Source of the DNA: Paraburkholderia sabiae
Lineage (GTDB): Bacteria; Pseudomonadota; Gammaproteobacteria; Burkholderiales; Burkholderiaceae
DNA: 64,000 bases
Direction of reading: 5' to 3'
Assembly: GCF_030412785.1 (NCBI RefSeq)
Contig: NZ_CP125295.1
Location: forward strand, 620,001 to 684,000
The position numbers and the translations under genes were made by a program. Below, in pieces: positions 19,037 to 27,016 of the stretch; the first letter of the stretch is position 1; the number at the start of each line of letters is the position of its first letter. The notes under the pieces were generated by a model, which saw nothing but the letters and a program-made list of their open reading frames with translations, did no database searches and was not told the origin of the DNA.

Positions 19037-19996
19037 ATGGACCAGATGGACAGAGAGAAGTCGGCGGAATTCGAGGCGGTGCGCGCGAAGCTCTTCGCGC
19101 TCGCTTACCGGATGCTCGGCAGCCGCGCAGAAGCGGAAGACGTCGTCCAGGATGCATGGCTCAAGTGGCATGCTGCCGACGCGAGCGAATTGCGCTCGTC
19201 GGCCGCGTGGCTCACGACAATCACGACGCGGCTCGCGATCGACCGGTTGCGTCATCTGCAGATCGAGCGCACGACGCGTTCGGGCGGCTGGATGCCGGAC
19301 CCGTGGCTCGAAGGACTCGCGCCGTCGGCGGAAGATCTGGCGTTGCAGGCCGTGCAGATGTCATATGGCGTGATGTTGCTGCTCGAACGCCTGAAGCCCG
19401 AAGAGCGCGCGGCCTTCGTGCTGCACGAGGCATTCGAATGCGACTACGCGGAGATCGCGAAGATTCTCGCGAAGACGCCCGCGAATTGCCGGCAGATGGT
19501 GCACCGCGCGAAAGAGCGCCTGCAGCGTGAAGGCGTGCCGGCGAAACGCGCCGATCCCGCCGCGCATGCGCGTATCGTGGAGCGCTTGCGGGCGGCGATG
19601 GAAGCGCAGGATCGCGTGGGACTCGTTCGGCTCTTCTGCGACGTGCCGAGCGTGATCAGCGACGCGCCCGAAACCGTCGACGCTGTTGCGACGGCCGATC
19701 AGGTTGCCACCACGCTGTCGATGCGCGGCGGTGGCGATCAGATGGAAACGGTGTCGATGAACGGCATGAGCGCCGTGGCGTGGATGCGCAATGGCGAGAT
19801 CGACGCGTTGCTCGATATTTCGATCGACGAGGACGAGCGCATCGTCGCATTGCGCATCGTGACGGGCGCGCTGCGCCTCGCGCCCGCGACGCGCGTGTTC
19901 GGACGCGCGGCGATCATGCGGCTGCTGCAACCCGTCAGCAGCCAGGCCGCGTCAATTACGATGCGCGGCCACTTCCCAGTTGATATCGACGCATAG
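19037..19996 (+). CDS. ECF41-type RNA polymerase sigma factor with fused SnoaL-like domain
   Basis: A 319-residue sigma-70 family protein. Region 2 is FEAVRAKLFALAYRMLGSRAEAEDVVQDAWLKW; region 4 is LKPEERAAFVLHEAFECDYAEIAKILAKTPANCRQMVHRAKERL. Between them, GGWMPDPWLEG is a variant of the WLPEP-type motif of ECF41/SigJ. Residues about 190-319 form a SnoaL-like C-terminal extension that regulates the sigma factor in cis in this group, in place of an anti-sigma factor. The ATG at 19037 has AGGAG upstream; the ATG at 18977 lies inside the promoter and is excluded. The 3' end overlaps the converging EAL gene by 45 bases. Confidence 0.88.
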   Translation: MDQMDREKSAEFEAVRAKLFALAYRMLGSRAEAEDVVQDAWLKWHAADASELRSSAAWLTTITTRLAIDRLRHLQIERTTRSGGWMPDPWLEGLAPSAEDLALQAVQMSYGVMLLLERLKPEERAAFVLHEAFECDYAEIAKILAKTPANCRQMVHRAKERLQREGVPAKRADPAAHARIVERLRAAMEAQDRVGLVRLFCDVPSVISDAPETVDAVATADQVATTLSMRGGGDQMETVSMNGMSAVAWMRNGEIDALLDISIDEDERIVALRIVTGALRLAPATRVFGRAAIMRLLQPVSSQAASITMRGHFPVDIDA

Positions 19997-21226
19997 CACC
20001 TGCATGCCGCGCGCGGTTTCCGCCGCGATCGACGCCGTCACGCACAGGTGCGCTTCGTTGATCGACAGATAGGGCGGCGTCAGGTGCACCTGACCGGGTG
20101 CGCGCACGGCCTCGATGAAATACGGGCGGCGTTCCCAGCTCGCGCCTTCCGAATGCAGGAGCGGACGGAAGCGCTTGGCGCGTTGCGACGCGCGGCCGGT
20201 CGGCAGCACGTTGTCGCCGATCTGGCGGCCCGAGCCGTCGAGCAGAAAGCAGCGCGCCGTTTCGCGCAACGCGAGCAGCGGCGCGGTCGCGTCAGCCATC
20301 GTTTCGCCTTCGACCAGATGCGCGCTCGCCGATTCGAGAGCCGTGACGAACGGCGCGAGCCGCTCGGACTGCGCACGTTCGCGCGCGGCCACGCGTTGCC
20401 GCAGCGCCGCCGACAGTTCGTCCATCAGATTGACCGTCGCCTGACGCGCGACGGGCTCGACGCTCGGCGCGGCGAAGAAGGAGCCCTGCACGAAATCGAC
20501 GTTGCATTCGAGCGCGATCAACGCGTCGCGCTCCGTCGACAGACCGCCCATCAGCACGAGTTGCCCCGATTCATGCAGCATCGACACGATACCGGGCAGC
20601 ACGCGCTCGATATGCGAATGCTCGCTGGCTTGCGCGAGGATGCAGCGATCGAGCGTGACGATGTCGGGCCGCAGATTCCACACGCGGTCGATGTTCGAAT
20701 GCTTCGCGCCGAAACCGTCGAGCGCGATCAGAAAGCCGGACTTGCGCAGCGAATCGATGATTTCGGCGAAGCGCGTCGTTTCGCCGCCCGCCTGTTCGGA
20801 CACTTCGAGCACCACGCGTTGCGCGGGCAGGCCGAGCGCCTTGAGGCCGGCGAGTAGCGCGTCGCCGTAGCTCGTGTCCATCAGCGCAGCGGGATGGAGG
20901 CTCAGGAAGAGCCATTCGTCGTGGCTGTCGAATGCGTTGAAGTTGCCCAGATGCAGCGATTCGGCGAGACGACCGAGTTCGAGCAGATCGCCGCGCCGCG
21001 CGGCTTGCGTAAAGACTTCGGCGGACGGCACCTGCTTGCCGTTCTCGTCGTGAGCGCGCAGCGACGCGTGATAGCCGATCGCGCGGCGGTGAGAAACCGA
21101 GAAAACCGGCTGAAACACGCTGAAAACCGTGTAGCCGCCATACCGGACGGTGCGGCGCGAGCCTTCATCGCCCGCTACGGGGCGTGGAGGCTGGAAGCCG
21201 GGAGGATCGAGTTCGATCATGCTCAT
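19952..21226 (-). CDS. Degenerate EAL-domain protein with C-terminal sensor-like domain
   Basis: A 424-residue soluble protein. Residues about 35-275 follow the EAL phosphodiesterase fold (FQPVFSVSHRRAIGYHASLRAH ... VVLEVSEQ ... IALDGFGAKHSNIDRVWNLRPDIVTLDR), but key residues are changed: HAS replaces EAL, the DDFG pair reads DGFG, and the EGVET glutamate block reads MGGLSTE. It is probably not an active c-di-GMP phosphodiesterase. The C-terminal ~140 residues (RCFLLDGSGRQIGDNVL, PYLSINEAHLCVTASIA) look like a PDC/Cache-type sensor domain. Start is uncertain: ATG at 21226 or 21220, neither with a good ribosome binding site. Confidence 0.75.
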   Translation of the reverse strand: MSMIELDPPGFQPPRPVAGDEGSRRTVRYGGYTVFSVFQPVFSVSHRRAIGYHASLRAHDENGKQVPSAEVFTQAARRGDLLELGRLAESLHLGNFNAFDSHDEWLFLSLHPAALMDTSYGDALLAGLKALGLPAQRVVLEVSEQAGGETTRFAEIIDSLRKSGFLIALDGFGAKHSNIDRVWNLRPDIVTLDRCILAQASEHSHIERVLPGIVSMLHESGQLVLMGGLSTERDALIALECNVDFVQGSFFAAPSVEPVARQATVNLMDELSAALRQRVAARERAQSERLAPFVTALESASAHLVEGETMADATAPLLALRETARCFLLDGSGRQIGDNVLPTGRASQRAKRFRPLLHSEGASWERRPYFIEAVRAPGQVHLTPPYLSINEAHLCVTASIAAETARGMQVLCVDINWEVAAHRN

Positions 21227-21508
21227 CGTGTCGGTTATCGGTTGAAAAGCGGGCGTTGTGACGAGGCGGGCCGTGCATGGCCGCGAGAGATTCAAGTTTA
21301 CAGGATAGGGCAGCAAGAAACATGCGCATGACGAAACGCCGCGGGCTCTCTGCTGCTGTTCATGCGTGAGTTGCGCCTTGTTCGGCGCGTTCGCCTTTAA
21401 TTGTGCGCCGCAATCGCCAATGCTGTCATGCGCGTGAGAAACGAAGCGCACAGCGGTGGTGCGGCGCGCGCCCCATTAGCGTTCGAGCGTGACGCGCGGC
21501 GTGCGCAC

Positions 21509-22975
21509 TCAGGTGCGTTCCTGCGGATCGGCGCGCTTCGCGGGCTGCCGGATATCCGCCGATAGCTGCGCGAAAATCCACGACGTCGCGGCCGTAATCA
21601 GGCCGACGCAGAGGAACGTCGCGTGAAAGGCGGGCAGCGAGTTGGCGGCCGTCACGCGCGGCATCAGACCCGTGAACGTGGTGAGCAACGCGCCCGCGAC
21701 CGTAACGCCGAGGCTCATTGCGAGCATCTGCACGAGCGAGAAGAGGCTGTTGCCGCTGCTTGCGCCGCCCGTGCCGAGGTCTTTCAGCGTGAGCGTGTTC
21801 ATCGCGGTGAACTGCATCGAGTTGACGCCGCCGAAGAACGCCAGCTGCACGAGACGCAGCCACAGCGGCTGATGCTCGCTCGTCAGCGAGAAGCTCGCCA
21901 TCGCCAGACCGACGAGCACCGTATTCGACACGAGCACGCGTCGATAGCCGTACTTCATGATGAGCCGCGTGACGAGACGTTTCGACGACATGCCCGCCGC
22001 CGCGACGGGCAGCATCATCAGGCCGGCTTCGAACGCGCTGTAGCCGAGGCTCACCTGCAACAGCAGCGGAATCAGATACGGCATCGCGCCGCTGCCGATA
22101 CGCGCGAACAGATTACCCAGCAGACCGACGCTGAACGTGTGGATCTTGAACAGATCAAGCGAAAAGATCGGGTTGGACGCGCGCACTGCATGCAAACCGT
22201 AGGCGACGAAACAGCCAAGCGAAAGAATCAGCAGCATCAGCACGGTCGCGTGCTGGATCGCGAATTCGGTGCGTCCGTCGAGCGCCATCGAGATCGACAC
22301 CATGCCGACGATCAGCAGCACATAGCCTTTGATGTCGAAGCGCGCGGTATCGGGATTGCGGCTGTCGGGCATGTAGATGAACGTCGCGATCACGCCGATG
22401 ATGCCGACGGGCACGTTGATCAGGAAGATCCAGTGCCACGACGCGATCTTGACGAGCCAGCCGCCGAGCGTCGGGCCGATCAGCGGCCCGATCAGCCCCG
22501 GAATGGCGACGAACGACAGCGCGGGCAGATAGCGTTCCGCGGGAAACACGCGCAGCACGGCAAGCCGTCCGACGGGGAGCAGCATCGCGCCGCCGACGCC
22601 CTGCAGCACGCGATAGATCACGAGTTGCGTGAGCGTCTGCGCATTCGCGCAGAGAAGCGAACCGATCGTGAAGACGAGGATCGCGCTCATGAACACGCGC
22701 CGCGTGCCGAGCTTGTCCGCGAGCCACCCGGAGACGGGAATCATCACGGCCATCGTCAGCGAATACGCGATCACGACCGATTGCATATGCAACGGCAATT
22801 CGCCGAGACTGCGCGCCATCGCGGGCAGCGCCGTGTTGACGATGGTCGAATCGAGCGTCTGCATGAAGAAGCCCGTCGCGACGATCCACAGCATCACCGT
22901 CAGCGAGCGGGCCGTGGGCGTGGTTTTGCTCGTGTCGCTATGAGCGGTCGTTGCAGATTCGGTCGATTCGGACAT
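21509..22975 (-). CDS. DHA2 family MFS drug/proton antiporter
   Basis: A 488-residue inner-membrane transporter with about 14 predicted helices. The DHA2 signatures are clear: FFMQTLDSTIVNTALPAMARSLG in helix 1, SGWLADKLGTRRVFMSAILVFTIGSLLCA (motif A), IYRVLQGVGGAMLLPVGRL, and the antiporter motif C-like GLIGPLIGPTLGGWLV. It resembles MdtD more than EmrB. Single-subunit proton-driven drug efflux is inferred. There is no adjacent membrane-fusion protein, and the nearest regulators are not obviously linked. Confidence 0.9.
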   Translation of the reverse strand: MSESTESATTAHSDTSKTTPTARSLTVMLWIVATGFFMQTLDSTIVNTALPAMARSLGELPLHMQSVVIAYSLTMAVMIPVSGWLADKLGTRRVFMSAILVFTIGSLLCANAQTLTQLVIYRVLQGVGGAMLLPVGRLAVLRVFPAERYLPALSFVAIPGLIGPLIGPTLGGWLVKIASWHWIFLINVPVGIIGVIATFIYMPDSRNPDTARFDIKGYVLLIVGMVSISMALDGRTEFAIQHATVLMLLILSLGCFVAYGLHAVRASNPIFSLDLFKIHTFSVGLLGNLFARIGSGAMPYLIPLLLQVSLGYSAFEAGLMMLPVAAAGMSSKRLVTRLIMKYGYRRVLVSNTVLVGLAMASFSLTSEHQPLWLRLVQLAFFGGVNSMQFTAMNTLTLKDLGTGGASSGNSLFSLVQMLAMSLGVTVAGALLTTFTGLMPRVTAANSLPAFHATFLCVGLITAATSWIFAQLSADIRQPAKRADPQERT

Positions 22976-23077
22976 GAAGACGAGGCAGGGCGGCTGGGCG
23001 GGGAGCCCACATTCTAAGGAAAAAGCGCGAGATTCGTATCGATGTCAGCGCGAGCAAGTGCCGCGCCTCAGGTCGCG

Positions 23078-23100
23078 AGTGTATGATAGTGTCATACACT
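23078..23100. promoter_or_regulatory. Toxin-antitoxin operator
   Basis: Perfect 9-bp inverted repeat AGTGTATGA and TCATACACT around TAGTG, 19 bases before the antitoxin start. Ribbon-helix-helix antitoxins bind such sites to repress their own operon. A -10-like TATGAT (23082-23087) lies inside it. Confidence 0.7.
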
Positions 23101-23119
23101 ATTCGACGGAGCGGCCATC

Positions 23120-23398
23120 ATGGCAAGCACACGTTTGACCATCACGTTGACACCGGAACTGCTCGAGTTCGTTCGCGAGCGGAGCGCGGGTGGCGACTAC
23201 AACAACGACAGCGAAGTGATTCGCGACGGGCTGCGCCTTCTCAAAGCACGCGATCAGGCCGTCGAAGAATGGCTGCGCAAAGAAGTGGTGCCCGCGCATC
23301 TGCGGCTGAAGGCCGATCCTTCGCGCGCGCTGTCGGCCGACGATGTAGCGAAACAGCTCGCGGAACGTCGCAAAGCCCGAAAGAAACCGGCGGCATGA
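23120..23398 (+). CDS. ParD-like type II antitoxin (ribbon-helix-helix)
   Basis: A 92-residue protein. The N-terminal MASTRLTITLTPELLEFVRERSAGGDYNNDSEVIRDGLRLL is a ribbon-helix-helix DNA-binding domain of the ParD/CopG type; the rest is charged and probably disordered until bound to toxin (EEWLRKEVVPAHLRLKADPSRALSADDVAKQLAERRKARKK). Its stop codon overlaps the toxin start (ATGA), which guarantees coupling. The 23-base palindrome upstream is the likely autoregulatory site. Confidence 0.85.
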   Translation: MASTRLTITLTPELLEFVRERSAGGDYNNDSEVIRDGLRLLKARDQAVEEWLRKEVVPAHLRLKADPSRALSADDVAKQLAERRKARKKPAA

Positions 23399-23712
23399 GG
23401 CAATACAAGGTTGTATTCGCGCCGGAATTCATGGTTTCGCTGGATCGCATTCTGAGCTTCATGGAATTGACTGCGGCTTCTGAACATCATCTCGATCGCT
23501 ACCAGCACAATGTGCTGGAGTTCTGCCAAACGATGAGCTGCTTCCCATATCGCGGCAAGCCGCGCGACGATCTCGCGCCTGGCTTGCGGATTACCCATTA
23601 CCGGAACAACACGGTACTGCCGTATGCAGTGGACGAAGATTCCCAGACCATAGCGTTTCTCGGGGTGTACGCCGCGCGTCAGGACTACGAGAAGCTCATG
23701 ATGGGCGAATGA
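23395..23712 (+). CDS. ParE/RelE superfamily toxin
   Basis: A 105-residue protein. MRQYKVVFAPEFMVSLDRILSFM is the usual N-terminal strand-helix of ParE/RelE toxins, followed by FPYRGKPRDDLAPGLRITHYRNNTVLPYAVDEDSQTIAFLGVYAARQDYEKLM, which matches the central and C-terminal strands. ParE proteins poison DNA gyrase and RelE proteins cut mRNA; the sequence does not decide between them. The ATG at 23395 overlaps the antitoxin stop. Confidence 0.85.
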   Translation: MRQYKVVFAPEFMVSLDRILSFMELTAASEHHLDRYQHNVLEFCQTMSCFPYRGKPRDDLAPGLRITHYRNNTVLPYAVDEDSQTIAFLGVYAARQDYEKLMMGE

Positions 23713-23725
23713 ACGCGCGCCTTCA

Positions 23726-25138
23726 TCACCCCTTCAACCGCGCCGCCGCCTCAAAAAACGCCCGCGCCCGCGGCTCGTTCGCAAACGCCGCATTGATGCG
23801 AATCCACGGGCTAGGCTCCGCATTCGGCCTGAAATAGCTGCCGGGCGCCACCGTCACCCCGAGCGGCGCGCCGCATTCGACGAGCCGCTCCGCATCGTCG
23901 ATATGCGGCACGCGCGCCCACACGAACTTGCCGCCGATCGGATTTTCGAACACCTCCCAGCCGCTCATTTCGAGCGCCTGCACGGTTGCGCCTAGCGCGT
24001 CGCGCATACGCCGCCGCAACCGGTCCAGATGCTTGCGATACATCCCGCGTTCGAGCAGCGCCACCGTCACGGCTTCCGCGAAACGCGATCCGCCGATGCT
24101 CGTCAGCATCTTGATGTCGGCGAGATCCTTGATGGTCGCGTGGTCCGCGATCACGTAGCCGATCCGCAGCGACGACGACAAGGTCTTCGACAGCCCGCCG
24201 ATGTAAATCACATGTTCGAGCTGATCGAGCGTCGCGAGGCGATCGGTGGGATCGCTCTGGAAGTCCGCGTAGATGTCGTCTTCGATGATCTTGAAGTTGT
24301 GTTCGCGCGAGAGTTGCAGCAGACGGAACGAGATCGGCGGCGCGATCGTCGTGCCCGTCGGGTTGTGAAAGACGGAGTTGATGAAGAAGACCTTCGGCCG
24401 ATGCTGCTGCAACTGCTTTTGCATCGCGTCGAGATCGGGACCCGTGCGCGTGCGCGGAATGCCGACGAGCTTCACGCCATGCAGCTTCAGCAAACCGTTG
24501 AAATTGTAGTAGCCGGGATCCTCGACGAAGATCGTGTCGCCGGGCTTCAGCATGTAACGCATCAGCAGATCCATCGCCTGGCTCGCGCCGATCGTGATCA
24601 GGATCTGCGAGGCTTCCGCTTCGATGCCGAGCTGCGCGACGCGCGCCTGCAAATGCTCGCGCAGCGTCGCGTTTCCGAGCGGCGTCGCGTAGTCGATCAT
24701 GCTCGCGCCGTCGGTGCGCGACACGTGGCGGATCGCCTGCGCAAGGCTGTCCATGTCGCGCCACGATTCGGGGATGAAGCCGCTGCCGAGCTTCAGCGAT
24801 TCGCCCGGGTGATTGAACTGCTGCATGATGTGCACCGATTCGTCCTCGGCGCGGCGCGGGTCGGACGTACCCTGGCCGCTCATCGATGCGCGATGCCGCT
24901 CCGCCACGTAGAACCCCGAGCCGGGCCGCGAATCCAGATAGCCGAGCGACACGAGCCGGTCGTATGCCTCGATCACCGGGAAGCGGCTGATGTCGTTTTC
25001 GGTGGCGAACTGGCGGATCGACGGCAGCTTCGCGCCGGGATGCGCGGTGCGCGAGCGGATCCATTCCTGCACGCCGCTCACGATCTGCTCGGTGAGCGGC
25101 ACGCCGTTTTCGCGGTTCAGGTCGATGTCTAGCTTCAC
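23726..25138 (-). CDS. MocR-type regulator (GntR HTH fused to PLP aminotransferase-like domain)
   Basis: A 470-residue regulator. Residues about 5-80 are a GntR winged helix (GVPLTEQIVSGVQEWIRSR, KLPSIRQFATENDISRFPVIEAYDRLVSLGYLDSRPGSGFYV). Residues about 110-470 are a type I aminotransferase fold: HNPTGTTIAPP, EDDIYADFQ, and the PLP lysine in YIGGLSKTLSSSLRIGYVIA. MocR proteins sense PLP or amino-acid adducts. The start is a GTG with GGGAG seven bases upstream; the frame extends further but through the divergent operator region. It is divergent from the DUF2917 gene. Confidence 0.9.
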   Translation of the reverse strand: MKLDIDLNRENGVPLTEQIVSGVQEWIRSRTAHPGAKLPSIRQFATENDISRFPVIEAYDRLVSLGYLDSRPGSGFYVAERHRASMSGQGTSDPRRAEDESVHIMQQFNHPGESLKLGSGFIPESWRDMDSLAQAIRHVSRTDGASMIDYATPLGNATLREHLQARVAQLGIEAEASQILITIGASQAMDLLMRYMLKPGDTIFVEDPGYYNFNGLLKLHGVKLVGIPRTRTGPDLDAMQKQLQQHRPKVFFINSVFHNPTGTTIAPPISFRLLQLSREHNFKIIEDDIYADFQSDPTDRLATLDQLEHVIYIGGLSKTLSSSLRIGYVIADHATIKDLADIKMLTSIGGSRFAEAVTVALLERGMYRKHLDRLRRRMRDALGATVQALEMSGWEVFENPIGGKFVWARVPHIDDAERLVECGAPLGVTVAPGSYFRPNAEPSPWIRINAAFANEPRARAFFEAAARLKG

Positions 25139-25204
25139 AGGGTGTCTCCCTTCGGGCGCTCCGCCGGCCGTACGCAAACGCTCTGTCACGGTCGAAGCAC
25201 CAGC

Positions 25205-25268
25205 AACTGTCAGGTTTTCTGGCTGTACAGTTCTTTTGAAACTGTTCAGCACTGTGCATGTGACAGTT
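25205..25268. promoter_or_regulatory. Four AACTGT boxes as two inverted pairs
   Basis: AACTGT at 25205-25210 and 25240-25245 (plus) and ACAGTT at 25227-25232 and 25263-25268 form two inverted pairs with 16 and 17 bases between boxes. They lie in the divergent region between the MocR gene and DUF2917, where a MocR dimer would be expected to bind. Confidence 0.6.
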
Positions 25269-25322
25269 ATCTTCGCACGACAATAATGGATGCAAGCGAA
25301 AAAGCACTTCAAGGAGCGAGCG

Positions 25323-25634
25323 ATGCGTGAAATCCGTACTTTTGAACTCGAACACGGCGAGCCGGCCAGCGCCTGGCGGGTCGCGCAGCCGCTCGCCGTG
25401 AACGTGCTGGCAGGCGAACTCTGGTTGACGGTCGAGGGTGATGCCGACGATTACTGGCTCGCACCGGGCGAGTCGTTCGAACTGAAGCGCGGCGCGGTCG
25501 CGTGGATGAGCGCAGGGCGTGACGGCGTGCGGCTCTCGCTGACGGTGGCGAGCGGCCCGTCCGATACGGTGCGCGTCGAACGGCGCCGCACGCCGCGCTT
25601 TACCTGGATGCCGCGCTGGCTGCTCACGGCCTGA
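25323..25634 (+). CDS. DUF2917 family protein
   Basis: A 103-residue small protein beginning MREIRTFELEHGEPASAWRV, with LAVNVLAGELWLTVEGDADDYWLAPGESFELKRGAVAWMSAG. The repeating beta-strand pattern with GD and PGES turns resembles a small cupin-like barrel, and the family DUF2917 is common in Burkholderia next to MocR-type regulators. The function is unknown. Its promoter should lie among the AACTGT boxes upstream. Confidence 0.8.
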   Translation: MREIRTFELEHGEPASAWRVAQPLAVNVLAGELWLTVEGDADDYWLAPGESFELKRGAVAWMSAGRDGVRLSLTVASGPSDTVRVERRRTPRFTWMPRWLLTA

Positions 25635-25667
25635 ACCGCTGACGGCTCTCGTGTCGGTCAGTCCTGC

Positions 25668-26900
25668 TCAGTCCGCTTCGTACGCGCCGATGTATCTGGC
25701 GCGCGGACGGATCAGGCGCCCGTCGCTGGTCTGCTCCATCGCGTGCGCAATCCAGCCCGTCACGCGGCCGACCGCGAACAGCGTGAAGGCCGCGCCGGCG
25801 GGCAGACCGAGCACGCGTTCGATGGCCGCGAGCGCATAGTCGACGGTCGGCGCGGCGCCCGTCGTGTCGCGCACGGTGCGGGCGAGCCGTTGCACATCCG
25901 CGAGCGGCGAACGGCTGGGTGCGCATTCGTCGAGCAGATCGAGCAGCAGTCGCGCGCGCGGATCGCCGTCCGGATACAGCGGATGACCGAAACCCGAAAT
26001 CACCGGTCCCGGCGCGCTTTGTTCATGATGCGCGAGGCGAGTCGCCAGATAGCGGTCGAGATCGGCGGCGCGCGCGGCTTCGTCGAACAGTGCCGCGACG
26101 CGTGCCGTTTCCCCTCCATGCCTCGGCCCCGATAGCGCAGCAAGTCCGCCCGCGACCGCTCCGAACAGATGCGTGCCCGTCGACGTGATGCAGCGTACGG
26201 TGAACGTCGACGCATTCAGTTCATGATCCGCGCACGCGACGAGCGCCGCTCTCAACAGATTGATCTGCGCGCGGTTGCGCACGCCCCATGCGCCGGCGAG
26301 TTGCTTGTGAAGCGGTTCGTTCGACGGCGCCGTCGAAATCATCGCGCCCGCGAGCAGCCGCAGCAGCGCGCAGGCGTTGTCGAGTTGCGCGTCGCGGCCG
26401 AGCGCCCAGACACGCGGCATCTGCGCGGCAGCGGCGGGCAGCAGCACCAGCGCGCGATCGAGCGGCGCGCTGTCGCTCCAGAGCTTGAGCCACGCCGACC
26501 ATTGCGCGGCGGCGAGCGGCGCGGCGGGCGCGTCGGCGATGCGTCGCGCGCTGCATTCCCACAGCAACGCCGCTACTTCTTCCAGCGTCGCCGTGCGCGC
26601 GAGTTCGATCGCGTCGCGGCCGCGATACAACAGTTTGCCGTCGGCGATCAGCGTGATCGACGATTCGAGCACGGGCACGCCCCAGTCCAGCACCTTCTGC
26701 GCGACCTTGCCGGCGCGCTTGCCGTCTTCCTTGCGGCGCGCGAGACGCCGCACTTCGTCGGCGTCGTAGAGACGCCGCTTGCTGTTCGCGTCCGGCGCAG
26801 AGCGCAGCATGCCCCGGCTGACGTACGCGTAGAGCGTCGTGACGCTGATGCCGAGCATCGCGGCGGCTTCGTCGGCGGATAGGTAGCGTGTAGTGGACAT
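25668..26900 (-). CDS. Citrate synthase-like protein with N-terminal HTH
   Basis: A 410-residue fusion. Residues 1-60 form a MerR/excisionase-type helix-turn-helix (YLSADEAAAMLGISVTTLYAYVSRGMLR, RLYDADEVRRLARRKE). The rest is a citrate synthase domain: GGLAALSGPRHGGETARV carries the first catalytic His, ISGFGHPLYPDGDPRAR the second, TVDYALAAIERVLGLP the Asp, and LFAVGRVTGWIAHAMEQ the CoA-end motif. All three catalytic residues are kept, so it may be an enzyme, a regulator or both. It is divergent from a CoA-transferase, with an inverted repeat between them. Confidence 0.85.
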   Translation of the reverse strand: MSTTRYLSADEAAAMLGISVTTLYAYVSRGMLRSAPDANSKRRLYDADEVRRLARRKEDGKRAGKVAQKVLDWGVPVLESSITLIADGKLLYRGRDAIELARTATLEEVAALLWECSARRIADAPAAPLAAAQWSAWLKLWSDSAPLDRALVLLPAAAAQMPRVWALGRDAQLDNACALLRLLAGAMISTAPSNEPLHKQLAGAWGVRNRAQINLLRAALVACADHELNASTFTVRCITSTGTHLFGAVAGGLAALSGPRHGGETARVAALFDEAARAADLDRYLATRLAHHEQSAPGPVISGFGHPLYPDGDPRARLLLDLLDECAPSRSPLADVQRLARTVRDTTGAAPTVDYALAAIERVLGLPAGAAFTLFAVGRVTGWIAHAMEQTSDGRLIRPRARYIGAYEAD

Positions 26901-26926
26901 ATCGGGGAGCGAAAGCCAAACAAATG

Positions 26927-26951
26927 AATATATATTGATTATATGAATCAA
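26927..26951. promoter_or_regulatory. AT-rich operator candidate between citrate synthase-like and CoA-transferase genes
   Basis: Two adjoining palindromes: AATATATATT (26927-26936) and the perfect inverted repeat TTGATT-ATATG-AATCAA (26935-26951). The region is strikingly AT-rich for this genome and sits 26 bases upstream of the HTH-citrate-synthase start. Confidence 0.55.
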
Positions 26952-27016
26952 GATTGATCGTGGCGAGTCGCAATCCTAGACTGAGGCACGTCTCCTCTCC
27001 AGGAAGTCTGCTCGCT

